DNA from: Strigamia acuminata
Taxonomy: Eukaryota; Arthropoda; Chilopoda; Geophilomorpha; Linotaeniidae
Length of the DNA stretch: 64,000 nucleotides
NCBI GenBank assembly: GCA_949358305.1
Contig: OX442324.1
Coordinates: 6,019,575-6,083,574 of the forward strand
Direction: 5' to 3'
In this document: one piece after another, positions 1 to 11,269 of the stretch
Position numbering within the stretch: the stretch's first letter is position 1
How the letters are laid out: each line of letters starts with the position of its first letter
The notes under the pieces: generated by a model
Databases searched by the model: none
What the model was told of the DNA's origin: nothing
The model's input: only the letters and a program-made list of their open reading frames with translations
Made by a program: the position numbers and the translations under genes

Positions 1-15
1 GCGTTAATTTTTCAG

Positions 16-932
16 ATGACACTCGCACGCAATTGAATAAGCATTTACTACGAACACTCGGCACTGACGTTACTAATTTGATATTTGGTTACGTAGCCCA
101 AGAAAATAGGCTACAGTTAGGGGACGATGCGAATATTACGAGTGATGTAAGCCATATATTTGCGCTAAAATCAACTAACGTGCCTTAAATTTAAAAAAAA
201 ATAATTTTTTTTAGGTTCGTGCAAAAGTGTTGACAAATGTACCCGAAGAAATGCGCGTGCCGTTGTCGAAATTAAACGCTACGCTTAACGGAAAGGTTGG
301 AAATTGTGCTATTTCTTTGAACGTGTTTAATTGTGACATTTTTTATGCATGCAGTCGGTTGAGGATTTTTTGAGTGCCGTGGAAGGTGCTTCCGGTCCAG
401 GCGTGAGCGACATCGCAATCAAAAAATTAGACAAGAAAAAAGAACGGTACGAATAACAAAGAAATTTAAATTGTTGGTAAATTGGTAATTTATTTATTTC
501 TTTATTCATACCAGACAAGTGGCTTTTGGACACCGACAATGTCTTCTCGAACAATTGTCCGTTACTATGGACGGTGCACTTTGTTTGCACTTGGCTGCTT
601 TAATCCTCTACCAGACGACAACTCATTGCATGCTCCATGCATCTGGGAAATTTGTCCCTCAGATCTTGACTTTTTTGGAGTCTCAATTGAACAGTGAAGC
701 GGTGGAGTTTTTACAAATGTACCAAGGTAATGTTTTTTTTGTTTTGTTTTTGTTTTGTTTTTTGTTTACATTTGAAATATTGTTTCGTTCAGGTTTGGTC
801 ATCAAATTATTAACTGTGGGTAGTGACGTAGAAAGCGGGCAAAAGATTAAGGCACAATTGGAGGAATTGATGCCGAAAGTGAAAGAAATTGCTACAACAA
901 CGAAAAAGACATCGCATTCGGAACAAGACTAA
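16..932 (+). CDS. UFL1: UFL1, E3 UFM1-protein ligase 1 (C-terminal part; 5' end outside window)
   Basis: UFL1 transfers the ubiquitin-like modifier UFM1 to targets at the endoplasmic reticulum, including ribosomal protein uL24. Five exons are visible: 16-146, 215-295, 355-446, 515-726 and 793-932. All have GT..AG borders and compatible phases, and they encode about the last 217 residues. The recognisable block is in the fourth exon: HRQCLLEQL, then LHLAALILYQTTTHCMLHA, then GKFVPQILTFL. This matches the conserved C-terminal UFL1 region. The final exon ends in a Lys/Thr/Ser-rich tail and TAA. An AATAAA at 1051-1056 is a candidate poly(A) signal. Family assignment is from remembered similarity and is strong for the fourth exon. 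The N-terminal half lies upstream of the window. Confidence 0.85.
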
Positions 933-1713
933 AAGACTAAGCCATATTGATTTAACCAATATAGTAATAATATTTGTAACAAATGGGTTTTGAATACCGG
1001 TACCGTAATTAAACTATAAGCATGAATTTCTTTGGAAAAACAACTATTTTAATAAATTGAATTTGAGAAGCAATTTTACACTTTCATTCCACATTGTAAG
1101 TAACCCAGAACCAGAAAAATGCAGGACGGTCACGCATCAGCACAAATAATCGGTTAAAATATTCTGGGCCAATAGATGTTGCTGATAAAGTTAGATGGAC
1201 CAATCACGGCCGTTTGTGTTTATTTTGCTTTGTGGTGTTCGTTTGGGAATCGCGTGGTTATTAACAAATACTGATATGTTCTTTTCACATTTTCATTATT
1301 ATTTACATAACTATTTCCTCCATTATTATCGCTTAAGAGAATCACCGTGTCCTCTTTTCTGAATTAAATCCGTGGAAATAAAGTCTAGGCCATGAATTGA
1401 ATTTTTTTTTCCCTCCCTTTTCTCTTCTTCCATTCTTTAATTTCAAAGAAGGTTATGCATGAAAAGACAGAACTGATATGAACACAGTGTTTGCGGGAAA
1501 CGTGTGTACATCGAGTTTTGCCCTTGCGGTTTGGAAGTAGTTCACGGTGGAGTTGCCTCAAGTGGGCACGCGACCTATCGCTGTATGCGCATGCTCGTTT
1601 CCATTTGAAACAGTCATACGGAAAAGACGACACTTGGGAGCAGCGAAGCATTTATGTGCACGGCACTAGGCAGGAATGGTGCCATGAAGGAGGAAGAGGC
1701 TGCGTGATCCAAG
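933..1713. other. intergenic, UFL1 to MOXD1-like
   Basis: This holds the UFL1 3' UTR with AATAAA at 1051-1056 and the presumed promoter and 5' UTR of the MOXD1-like gene. Short open frames here show no splice-consistent or family-like coding. No repeats or RNA genes were recognised. Confidence 0.5.
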
Positions 1714-4700
1714 ATGTCACTGCTCGTGACTGTAGTTTTTTGCCTGCTCTTTGCTCGCGTGACTGAGGCGCATAGTTTGCAAAGACGCAAAACGTTGGAC
1801 AATGCCGGTGATGTTGTTTTGTCGTGGACTGCCGATTTGTCACGAGGACTTCTTATTTTGAATGTCGAAGCAAAAACGAAAGGTGTGGTAGGAATAGGGT
1901 TTTCTCCTGATGGCCAGTGGACTCGAGGGGACTTTGCAGTTGGCTGGATGATGCACGGAGCGCCTTCAGTTCTAGTAAGAGCATTTGTTTTCAACCTAAA
2001 AATAGATAAATGAACAAATAAAATAATATTTTATATTATTTTATTTGTTAATTTTATTTTTTTTTTGGGTTTTTAATTTTTACAATCTTTGCAAATTAGT
2101 GTCATTGACTTTTCAAGTGTTCTTCACACGTTACATGTTGAAATTGAAATTAAAGGTAATAAAGTGGGAAATAATTTTACCACATGTGCATGCAATTATT
2201 TCTTTAACATAACCTAGTTTGAAGAAAATAAGGAATTTTTTTAATGTTTCCTTATTCGGAAAAAGTGTGGAAAACAATTGGTGGGAATTAAAAGTGAAAA
2301 AAGTTAAAGATAATTAAGAAACGGGACAAGGAAGAGTTTAATTATACCATTTGAATCTTAAATACCGGATAAATTATGCATTTGGGCCCCATTCAACCTT
2401 ATACAAAGAAATGAAACTTCGGACTTGAGACAGGAATCTTAACTTATGAATAACGAAACAATCATTTCTTCAGTCAACAAAAGCCATTGGCCTCACAATC
2501 ACAATAAATAGCAAGGTTGACATCAAACTTTGCATTGTGATCGGACGTCGAAAACCTCAATCTATTCTATTCAATTCAATTGAATAAAAGTTGACATCTG
2601 AGATTTACTTCTGGGTGAATAAATTACATTGCGAAATAATATTTTTTTTTAAAAAACGAATGATATAACGGAAATAAAACGAAAAACAAAAAATAATGCG
2701 ACTTAATTCCGTGTCAACGGAGCTTAGTTTTTCTGCAGTTATAAGCCGAATAATAGCCGAAGCAAACATTTTCTTACAATTCCTGTGTGGCCCAAAGTCA
2801 CGCTCGGCGTGGGCAAGGCGGAAAAGGGCTGCCCGAGACGCCTTGAAAACTTAAATTTCGTGAGTTACGCTTGAATGTACGACGATTTAAACCATATTTG
2901 CAGAAATTATCTCCCGGAATGTTTAATTTTACAGTTTATTGTGTTTTCTTTTTTTTTCTTTTTTTTTTCTTTTTCGGTTTAAGATTTCTGTTGTGTCATG
3001 ATTGGTGCAAATGAAACCATGTCGTGCACTGATGAGGAAAGAAGATGACACTTGGAAAGATGGAATGATGTTAGGTTAGCGACCTGAAACTCTACAGAGG
3101 TGGAGAAGAAATGCAAACTTGTAAATGTAAACAGAAACTTACATACTGTATAAGGAAAAGATTTGTTTGAAATGCAGACAACTTAACAAACTTGATAACC
3201 TTATTTCTCGTAAAATGTTTGTTTAAAACCCACAGTACCTGAAAACACTGCCTTCAACAGAATAAAACAAAAAAATATTTTTAAAAAAAATATACCAATT
3301 TTATGATGAGAAAACAAAAAGATCAATGCACACTGTGAGAAAAATATGACCCATTTGAGGAAGAAATAAAGATTCTCAGTCAACTGTTGAATTGTCCCTT
3401 TGGTTTGGGTTATTTTTGATTCAGATCATGCACAGTTTTATTGCTTTTATTGCTTTGTTTGTTTTATTAGAATATATCACCTTATTTAGAATTGTCCGAG
3501 TGAAATCATTTTCAAAGGTTAAAATCAGCACATAAAAAGGCGTATTTTACCTTCCAAAGATGAGTAATAACGGTACTAGGTAGTGTACGCCCTCTCTTTT
3601 AACTCTTTATCTGTCAAAAAGCCTTCAATGTTTCCGCCCACGCATTTAATATAAATATCAGGTCGTGCCCTGAGATAGGCTGTACAGCATGGCCTCGATG
3701 CATGCGGGGAAAAGTGCAGGAAAAAAGCATTAAATGCTAATAAATTATTTTGATTTTCGTTTAAGGACATGTATACGGAAAATGGGGAGTTTCATCTTGA
3801 TCAAAAACAAGATTATCAGATCTTATTCGGAACGGAGAATGATACACATACAACTTTGCGCTTTCAGAGGAAGTTTGATACTTGCGATTCTAGAGATTGG
3901 AAGATAACGGTGAAGAATTAAATACATTTCTTAATTACCATTATTATAATTAACTTTTTTTTAATCTTTTAATTTTTTTTTTTAATTTAGAATGACACAG
4001 TTCGAGTTATGTATATTTATCAAGATGATGATCCAATTAATAAAACTATTGTGTTTCAATCGAACGCCAAAAAAGGGAAACAAAGTTTGTATTTATTGGA
4101 AGAACCGCAAGAACGTTTACACATGACTGCCAGTGTTTCCGTATGGGATATAAGATTACCAAATGTAGGTCCACTTCTTTTCTTTTGATTTTTTTCTTCA
4201 ACATTTTTTTTTCAAAATTACAGATTGGGTTGAGTGGCAGCGGAACAATATATCATTGTAAAATATTCAAAGCTCCAAAAACATCTACCAAACATCAAGT
4301 GATAGGAGTGAGTAATCGTAATTAATAATATCATTATCTTTATTAACTAAATTTTCCTTGTTCATTATTTTGTATTTCGATTTTTATTTAGTTTCAGGCA
4401 TTGACAGAACGCCGAAAAAGAGTACATCATATGATATTGTACGAATGTCATATGGGTGGAAGCAATTCTGAATACGAAACGTATTTAAACGATGGTGGCC
4501 ATGAATGTTATTCGGCCAATATGCCCAAAGCATACACCCACTGCTCCACTATACTCATTGCATGGGGTGTTGGTTCCCAGGTAAGTTTTATTTAATGTGC
4601 TTTTATGATTTATTTAAAAATAAATTATATTATAGGGTGATGTCATGCCGTTAAATGTAGGGTTTCCTTTGGGTGAGGAGTTTGGCGGTGCTACGTATTT

Positions 4701-6388
4701 CATGCTCGAAGTGCATTACGAGTTAATGCTTGAACAAAAACAAAGTAGCGTCGCATGATAAATGGTAATTCATGTGTCTAATTTTACTTTATTTTTTTTT
4801 TTTATTTGCCAGGTGTTGTTGATAATTATGGATTGAGAATGTTTTTGACAAATAAAATCAGACTGCATGATGCTTCGGTTATAAATATTGGTCATGTAGT
4901 ATCGCCCTTGCAAATTATTCCACCAGGAGAAAAATCATACGTCACTGTTGCTCATTGCGGTTCAGCATGTACAAGAAATGTAAATAATAAAAAAAAATAT
5001 AAAATTTTTCTAACTTCGTTTAGTTATTATTATTAATTTTTTAAATTAATTTTTTAGTTGTTTCCATCAACTGGTATAAATATATTTGGGTTGACATTAT
5101 TAGCTCATTCTTTAGGTAAGTTTGGAAAGATTGAAAAGTGCAAACATTTTCATTTAATTTTTTAATACAGCAACTGGAATAACATTACGTCACATTCGAG
5201 GTGGAGTGGAATTACCGCCTTTAATTGACGAAAAAAATTACGATTCTACTTATTTGGTCGGTAAAATTTAGTTTGTAATGATGAAATCCAAAAATGTAAA
5301 ATTTTGAAATGTTTATAACAGCAATCTCATCGGTTAAAACACCACGTTAAAATTCTCCCAGTGAGTTTAAACGACTACCGTGTATAAATACTTGAAAATT
5401 ACGTTTAAATTATTTTTATATTTATTAGGGAGATCACTTAATGGTTGAGTGCAGTTACGACACCTTTTTACGAAATAACACAGTAGTTGTAAGTTAAAGT
5501 ACAACCGAGCATAGATAACCTTTTTACTTTTGCTGTTTTTTTTAAAGGGTGGATTGAGTATGCGCAATGAAGTTTGTTTAGCATTTGTTGAATATTACCC
5601 TCGTTCATCTTTAAGTGAATGTCAGAGTTGGCCTGCAATTGATTTGTTGACCTCATGGTTCAACATCAAGTTGGCGCAGTAAGTAAGCGACAAATGAATT
5701 AAGCCACCAGTTTTAAGTTTATTCTTCTCCACTCAGCCAAGAAAATGGATTTGTCGTGGAGGATTTCAATCAATTAGGTGGTTCAAGTAGAACATTGACG
5801 GAATATTTAAAGAGATACAGATGGGCGGGTCGATCTCATGCCTACCAAAGAGATATTCGATTTGGTCAATATCTTCCTTTTTGCCTTCGTCATGGGCGCT
5901 TTCCCGCAAACCTCAGCCTTACTCCGGTAATTATTTTCCAAAAATCATTCCAAAAAAATGTATCGTAATCGTTGCATGATTCTAATTAGGTGAATTATCC
6001 TGAAATCACATATCCCCATTACGTGGTTAGTGCGGTTTGCTCCGTAAATACCACGCAAGAAACTATGGTTTCTTACACCAAAGTGATGGATGCTAAAAGC
6101 AATAAAGAAGCTACAATGGCAGCAACAACAGTTACGCCAATGGCACCAACTGCAGAAGAAACAACCACAACAACAACAACACCTCCAGTGCTAACTGATG
6201 CCGCTGTACTGACAAAACTAACCGGTGATTGGTTAGATGGAGTTTCAGATGCTCCCAAATTGACATCACCATTGCCTCCAGCGCATTTAAATCCTAGAAT
6301 GAATATCCAATCACCTAATCAAGCAAATTGTCCATCATTCAGCATCCTCACAATAGTATTTTCGTTCGTGGCATTGTTATACAAATAA
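1714..6388 (+). CDS. MOXD1/dopamine-beta-hydroxylase-like copper monooxygenase, probably catalytically impaired
   Basis: Fourteen exons: 1714-1974, 3766-3909, 3991-4164, 4224-4307, 4398-4580, 4636-4744, 4813-4979, 5058-5115, 5171-5256, 5322-5360, 5429-5488, 5548-5678, 5737-5926, 5990-6388. They give about 694 aa (human MOXD1 is about 613). The order is signal peptide (residues 1-19), DOMON domain (about 25-150), two-domain copper monooxygenase core, Thr-rich linker and a hydrophobic C-terminus suggesting a membrane or GPI anchor. CuA ligands are present: HH at 231-232 (RVHHM) and H309 (EVHYE). At CuB the HxH motif reads LAH (L389, H391) and the usual Met is V464 (NEVCLAF). DBH/PHM-family enzymes hydroxylate substrates such as dopamine or peptidyl-glycine. 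Loss of CuB ligands makes normal activity unlikely. The first intron is long (about 1.8 kb). The 5257-5321 intron uses a weak GTCGGT donor, so that junction is less certain. Confidence 0.88.
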
Positions 6389-6921
6389 AATTTACCTATC
6401 GGATACAGTTTCATATCTCAGGACAATTATTTTGTGAAGTCATTCAGTTTACCAAATTTTGTATTCATCTTTATTTTGTATATTATAGATTTAAATAAAC
6501 TTTTTAAGTCTTCCGTATAAAATAAGTTTGTTGATTTAAAAAAAAAAGTGTGTAGAGAGGAAACAAAAGGTGCCCACCAAGGAAATAAGGTCATTGAAAT
6601 GAGCACACACTTTGTATGAAGGAATGATGAACCTGACCTTCAAAAGCTTAGGTCAGAAGGTTAGCAAAGATATTCTTGAAATCACAAAATTGAAAGGAAA
6701 TGACATAAAAATTGATATGAAAATAATGGAAAATAAATTTGTTTTTATCCGGAATGTTAAGTTTTAATAAACTATATTTAAAAAGGGCTAACAGAGAGGG
6801 AATCCGGGAAGAGATAATGATCCGAAGAGCTCAAGGATATGGATGACCTCCTTTCTTGGCTTTGCGGAACTCTAGGAGACCAGCACAGTTTATTATCGCT
6901 GGACAAGTGCGTGTGTGAGCA
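6389..6921. other. intergenic, MOXD1-like to WAP-like gene
   Basis: This contains the MOXD1-like 3' UTR with AATAAA at 6494-6499. It also has a TGACCT hexamer near 6636 and an AGGTCA near 6651, about 15 bp apart in opposite orientation. Otherwise it is AT-rich DNA with nothing recognised. Confidence 0.5.
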
Positions 6922-7448
6922 ATGATGAAGACGGGTAAGTGATGTTTCGATCCTGAGAGATCAGTGTTTGTAAAATTTTGTCTATTTTCAGTCTATTTGG
7001 TTCAGTTTATTACATTGGTGATGTATTGCTCCTTCAGTCATGCGTGCGGGCCTATGCAATTAGTGAGACAGACACCTCAAATGGCCCAATACATGGGAAG
7101 TGAGTTTAATGCCTTCAAAACCCTGAAATTAGCTCTTTTAACACTTGATCCGATCACTGACACATTTTTTTTTCTTTTTTAAATCATTTCAATCATCCAG
7201 TTAGTTCTGGATTTTGCCCTACGACAGTAATAGGTAACTGTCGTCAATGTGTGGATAATTATGAGTGTCCTGGAAACCAAATTTGCTGCCCCGTTTCAGG
7301 CTTATATTGCTGTGTAGCTGCGCCGTAAGTCAATAAAAACTGTGGCACATTTGAATTACACAATTAAAACTTTTTTTTATTGTTTACATTTTATAGTGTC
7401 AGAACTACTAAGAATCGACCTTATCCCTTTTCCATATACACACCTTAA
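6922..7448 (+). CDS. small secreted WAP-like (eight-cysteine) protein
   Basis: Four exons: 6922-6934, 6992-7099, 7201-7324 and 7397-7448, with matching phases, giving 98 aa. The N-terminus (MMKTVYLVQFITLVMYCSFS) is a signal peptide, so the product is secreted. Residues about 43-80 hold eight cysteines in WAP-like order: GFC, NC, QC, EC, ICC, YCC, with the usual acidic residue between cysteines 3 and 4. In a typical WAP domain the last two cysteines are separated by about three residues; here they are adjacent, so the fold is WAP-like rather than textbook. WAP proteins are often protease inhibitors or antimicrobials, but no function can be assigned here. The tail is short and basic. It neighbours two other small secreted-protein genes. 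Confidence 0.72.
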
Positions 7449-7911
7449 AAGTTTATATGTTTAAATTAGGTTATACACATAGGTGTGTATTTAAAAGTAG
7501 GCCTATTTAAAGGCCATTGAGATTTACAATAATGTAATGGCAGGTTCCATTTTAATAATAATAATGATAACAATAATTGTAATATCATAAATTGAATAAA
7601 ATAGTATAAGAAAATAAATTTTGTTTTTTGTTTCACTTCCTAGAAGTAGTAGCTTTGAACATAAGAAAAAATAAAATATATTGAGGAAGTTCTTAAAATT
7701 TTTTTTGTGAGAACATTTTTTCATAGTAATTGCTACAAATGTAAGAACTTTTTTTTTTGTTGGAGAGTAGACGTGTTCATGTTCTGCAACACTGCATCTT
7801 AATCTCGTAATTCCAAGAAAAATGGGGTCAAAGAGATGTCTTTGGCTTGAGTTTTGTGCCAATATAAAGCATTTTGCACCTGCGACAACATCATTTTACA
7901 CATCCGTCGCA
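7449..7911. other. intergenic with TATA box
   Basis: AT-rich spacer between two small secreted-protein genes. TATAAA at 7863-7868 lies 44 bp before the ATG at 7912 and is a plausible core promoter for the next gene. A minus-strand open frame (7524-7862) has low-complexity composition and no splice or family support. Confidence 0.5.
7863..7868 (+). promoter_or_regulatory. TATA box
   Basis: TATAAA lies 44 bp upstream of the ATG of the Gly/His-rich secreted gene, consistent with a strong, tissue-specific promoter. Confidence 0.55.
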
Positions 7912-8305
7912 ATGAAAGCAGAAGTATGAACTTTTCTTTCTGAATTTTCTTTATGAATTTCACTAATGGTACTCACTCTTTTTTCCACAGTTTTTATCTA
8001 TCTTAGGATTATTCCTAACAGCTCAGTGCATTGTGGGAATGCCTTACGGCTATTTCGTGGCTCCGTACGACGATTCAATGGCCGAAGAAATGTTTTTTGT
8101 TATGCCTTCTCAACATAGAATGGTGAAACGTGAGATTTTCGATTTGATTCCTGCTGCAACAGGTCACCACGGGCATCATGGTGGAGGCGGAGGTGGAGGT
8201 GGAGCTCACGAGGATGTCGATTATGGTGCAAACACTGATGGTCATGGAGCGTTCAACTGGTGGACCAGCCACCCAGCAGGTGGTGGACATGGACATGGCA
8301 GATAA
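7912..8305 (+). CDS. secreted Gly/His-rich peptide precursor, unknown function
   Basis: Two exons, 7912-7923 (MKAE) and 7991-8305, encode 108 aa. Joining them gives a clear signal peptide, MKAEFLSILGLFLTAQCIVG, which supports the tiny first exon. A TATA box lies at 7863 and AATAAA at 8372-8377. The mature part has an aromatic, acidic stretch, then a Lys-Arg dibasic site (MVKRE, about residue 57). After that comes a His/Gly-rich tail with repeated HHGHHGGGG-type sequence and a final GGGHGHGR. The layout (signal peptide, dibasic site, low-complexity tail) fits a processed peptide, a metal-binding or antimicrobial Gly/His peptide, or a cuticle or mucus component. I do not recognise the family. 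Gly/His-rich proteins can bind Zn or Cu, but that is inference. Confidence 0.7.
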
Positions 8306-8371
8306 TAACATCCAACCAGCGACCAATTTAATTTGTATATATGCTATGCATTAATTTATCGAATGTACAGA

Positions 8372-8377
8372 AATAAA
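8372..8377 (+). terminator. poly(A) signal of the Gly/His-rich gene
   Basis: AATAAA lies 67 bp after the stop codon. Confidence 0.6.
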
Positions 8378-8480
8378 TGTTAAATCAATATTTGGTTTAG
8401 TTTCTATTTATTAAGAACGTAAACAAAAATTCATACATCGATTTATATCACAGTTAAAGGTGTAAAACTGGAGCTTTATT

Positions 8481-9459
8481 TTAATTCTTTTTGCACGCAT
8501 CAACAGGAAGCCAGATTTCCGTGCGGGAATAGCGGAGACTTCTGGGAGAACTGTAGGAAGCTGTAAAATTATCGAAACAAGTAATGTATTATAAACATTT
8601 TTTAAATTTAATTTTCCCATTTGGTTCTATGTCTTACCCATGAAGTATTGTTTCGGGTTGTAGCATAAACCGAGAGCGTTAAGTTTAACACGCAATGCCA
8701 ACACCTCGTCGCTGGGGTTGCGCACAATGTTTGTCGTTGAACTCACGTAAAATTTAGTGATGGAAAGTGGAGTCAATTTGAGGTCGGTCTATATAAATGA
8801 TTAGTATTTAGAATTTAATATTACCTTTTTAGAAAAATAAAATAAAATTTGTTTTACGTTGTTCGGTGCTGGGAGCTCTTTTTCATCTACATAATAGGAA
8901 GTGGTGTAAATTTGCGCACATCTGGGTTCGACGTCGTCTACGTGCTGGGCTCCAAGAATTACTGGTACTCCCATTCTCAAATTGCGATTTTCGGCGTTAG
9001 CTCCTGATCATCGTTTAATATATAATTTTAAATTAGTATAATGACTTTGTGGGATCGTGTTTTATGTTGTGATTTACCATTTCGAGTGTACATGGCAAGA
9101 TGGTAGTAGCCTTGACTTTGAGCAGCATTCCAAGTGAGGCAAGGAATTGAGGTATAGGAGGGCAACACTATTGACTCGTATTCACGTTCTTCAATTCCGT
9201 CGGAAGAATTGCCAATAGTTGTATATGGCAGCGAGGGAATTTCTGAAAACGTGCACATCACAAAACAATGTAAGTTTATGTACAAAAATAAACAAAAAAT
9301 AAAAAACGTGTTAATTTAAATACTCACGAAATTGGGAATTTACGAGCCCAAGCCTGTATAATATAATTAATACCGATAATTAGTAATTAATGAAGAAAAT
9401 ACTCATTAAAATCTAGTTGCTTACCCGAAGACAAGAAACAGAGCTGTGAAAATTGACAT
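8481..9459 (-). CDS. secreted 200-aa protein, unknown family
   Basis: Six exons on the minus strand, in coding order: 9425-9459, 9328-9353, 9078-9242, 8858-9003, 8638-8788, 8481-8560. All junctions keep frame and have GT..AG borders. The second exon is only 26 bp. The N-terminus MSIFTALFLVFGLGLVNS is a signal peptide. The rest carries four cysteines (SIPCLTW, EPRCAQIY, LGLCYNP, VDACKKN), enough for two disulfides, and is rich in Thr, Ser and Tyr with no transmembrane segment. It ends in KKN and a stop at 8481. I do not recognise a domain. It could be a lineage-specific secreted effector, binding protein or matrix protein. It is convergent with the Gly/His-rich gene, with 175 bp between stop codons. 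Confidence 0.75.
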
Positions 9460-10356
9460 GGTTTTTTGTAGTTGTGACTGCGGTGACAGACTTGAAATGT
9501 GTGATGTCGTATTCAGAAATCCCACAGGTTTAAATAGGATCCTTAATCAAAGGATGTTAGTCATCAAAATCATTTTATTGGCTAAAGTGAAACTTTGTCC
9601 CGGTTATTTATTTGCAACTGGATTTTCCGGGCAAAGTGATATTTGATTTTTTTTCTATAATTCTTCTGCATACGCAATCTGCAGATATATTTTTATTGCC
9701 GGTACTTCCTGTGAAAAACACTGTAATCGTAAATTTACGAATTAAAATGATAAGATGCGGAATTATCAGAATTGTAAACATTTATCCCCCGATAGTTTTA
9801 TAAAAATTATAAAAATAATTTTTTTTGTTCAAATTGAGAGCTAAGGTTTTAAATTACTAATTACTAATTTTTCAGCAAAAAAAAAATGAACAACATCAAG
9901 TTGAAAATGTCCTTCCTTCTAGGAATTGCGAAAGGGGAAATTGACATCAAATATCTCAAAATGGAAAAACTTCCCGGGAAAATAAGTTGAGCAATAGCAC
10001 CTTTGAAATATAAACATCTAATCATATAATCCTGTAATGAACTTTGATACAACAGCAATTGTCACCAGAGGCCGCTTGTCAGCATCCATCACGATGTTTC
10101 GTAATCATAATTAAAGTCAAAAACGTTTAACAAAAATCAAATCTTTAATTTTCAACAGATACTAAATTTTGCTGTAGCCAACAAAACTAGTTACAAAATT
10201 GTAACAAATTGATGGATTGAGTTCTACCAAAATAAAAAGATAAACTAATTTCATAAACTAGCAACAATTCTAGTTATCAGTCTTTTTTCATTCGGTAACT
10301 AAAAAAAAACAAAAAAAAACATTTTTAATGTCAAAATAAAGCCCAAAAACGGTTTC
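9460..10356. other. intergenic, nothing recognised
   Basis: About 0.9 kb of AT-rich DNA upstream of the unknown secreted gene and downstream of MPC2. Open frames on both strands (for example minus 9864-10058) lack family similarity and splice continuity. No repeat or RNA gene was seen. Confidence 0.45.
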
Positions 10357-10870
10357 TTACGCAGCAATTCGCGATAAATGGTATGTTTGCGTGGCAGCAA
10401 TGAACACATTTACACTGAACAAATTGTAATTCTTTGGAATAATGGCCATCGAATATCGAGACCAGATAACCCCTACATAAACAAACAATGTTTATATCGT
10501 GAAACCTATATGATAATATTTATCAATTTATTACCAGTGAAGAATAACGAGATACACTGCGGTAAACTCAGCTTCTCAACCGGTCTGGCAATGTCCTGAA
10601 TTCCAGCTGCAACCAGTCCCTAAAAATATAAATATAAATCAACGAACGATTCAAACGCGCAAATTAATATTTATTAATTTATTACCCATTTGAACGCTGG
10701 AGCCCAGAAAAAAATTGTTTTCGGACCTGTTATAACGAGAAGCAGTTAGCTAAAGGAAATAAACATAAGAGTTGTAAATTGTAACCAGCTGGATGGTTCC
10801 AAAAAGGTTGCATCTTTGAAGGCACAAATTTGTCCACAATGGATATGGTAGTTCGGTAAATAGCCGACAT
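10357..10870 (-). CDS. MPC2: MPC2, mitochondrial pyruvate carrier 2
   Basis: Four minus-strand exons in coding order: 10786-10870, 10686-10726, 10535-10619, 10357-10472, giving 108 aa, typical for MPC2. Diagnostic motifs in order are WNHPAGPKTIFFWAPAFKW, GLVAAGIQDIARPVEKLS and VIWSRYSMAIIPKNYNLFSV. MPC2 pairs with MPC1 in the inner mitochondrial membrane to import pyruvate into the matrix. The hydrophobic segments fit its three short membrane helices. The start is the ATG at 10870, giving MSAIYRTTISIVDKF as expected for the amphipathic N-terminus. The gene lies head to head with TDRD3, with 399 bp between start codons. MPC1 is not in the window. Confidence 0.95.
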
Positions 10871-11269
10871 CTCGAATCCTTGTGATTCGAGATAGTGCAA
10901 AAAATTGTGTTTAGAATTTGTTCTTAGCTTGTGCCTTCTACTTCGTCGCCGAAGTTGAACTAACAAGTTCTAGAATGCAGCAAGCAATGAGATACAAGGC
11001 GAGAACGTGCAAGCTGCCGCAACAAACGGAATTTTACGTCCAACAGCATTTTTTTCTCACTTTTTTAAAATCAATTTTAGAAGAAATAAACATGACATTA
11101 AAATTTATAAATGAAAAATAATAATAAATAGATAAATGATAATTTAATTTAATTTAATCGATCAATCAATACAATACACAACAATTATTTATTTAGAAAT
11201 CAACACGGTAACGAACGAGCTTCCGTATCGAATGAAGAGGCTTCTGGGTAAAGAGAAGTGAGAAAAAAG
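10871..11269. promoter_or_regulatory. bidirectional promoter interval, MPC2 / TDRD3
   Basis: 399 bp separate the divergent ATGs of MPC2 and TDRD3. It must hold both core promoters and 5' UTRs. No TATA box is obvious. This is inferred from gene orientation only. Confidence 0.5.

Noticed and set aside
4636-4766. Premature stop in the MOXD1-like gene (GCA TGA after the VHYE block)
   Set aside because: A GTAGCG donor at 4745 followed by the acceptor at 4812 keeps the frame and gives the expected spacing to VVDNYGLR, so the stop is intronic.
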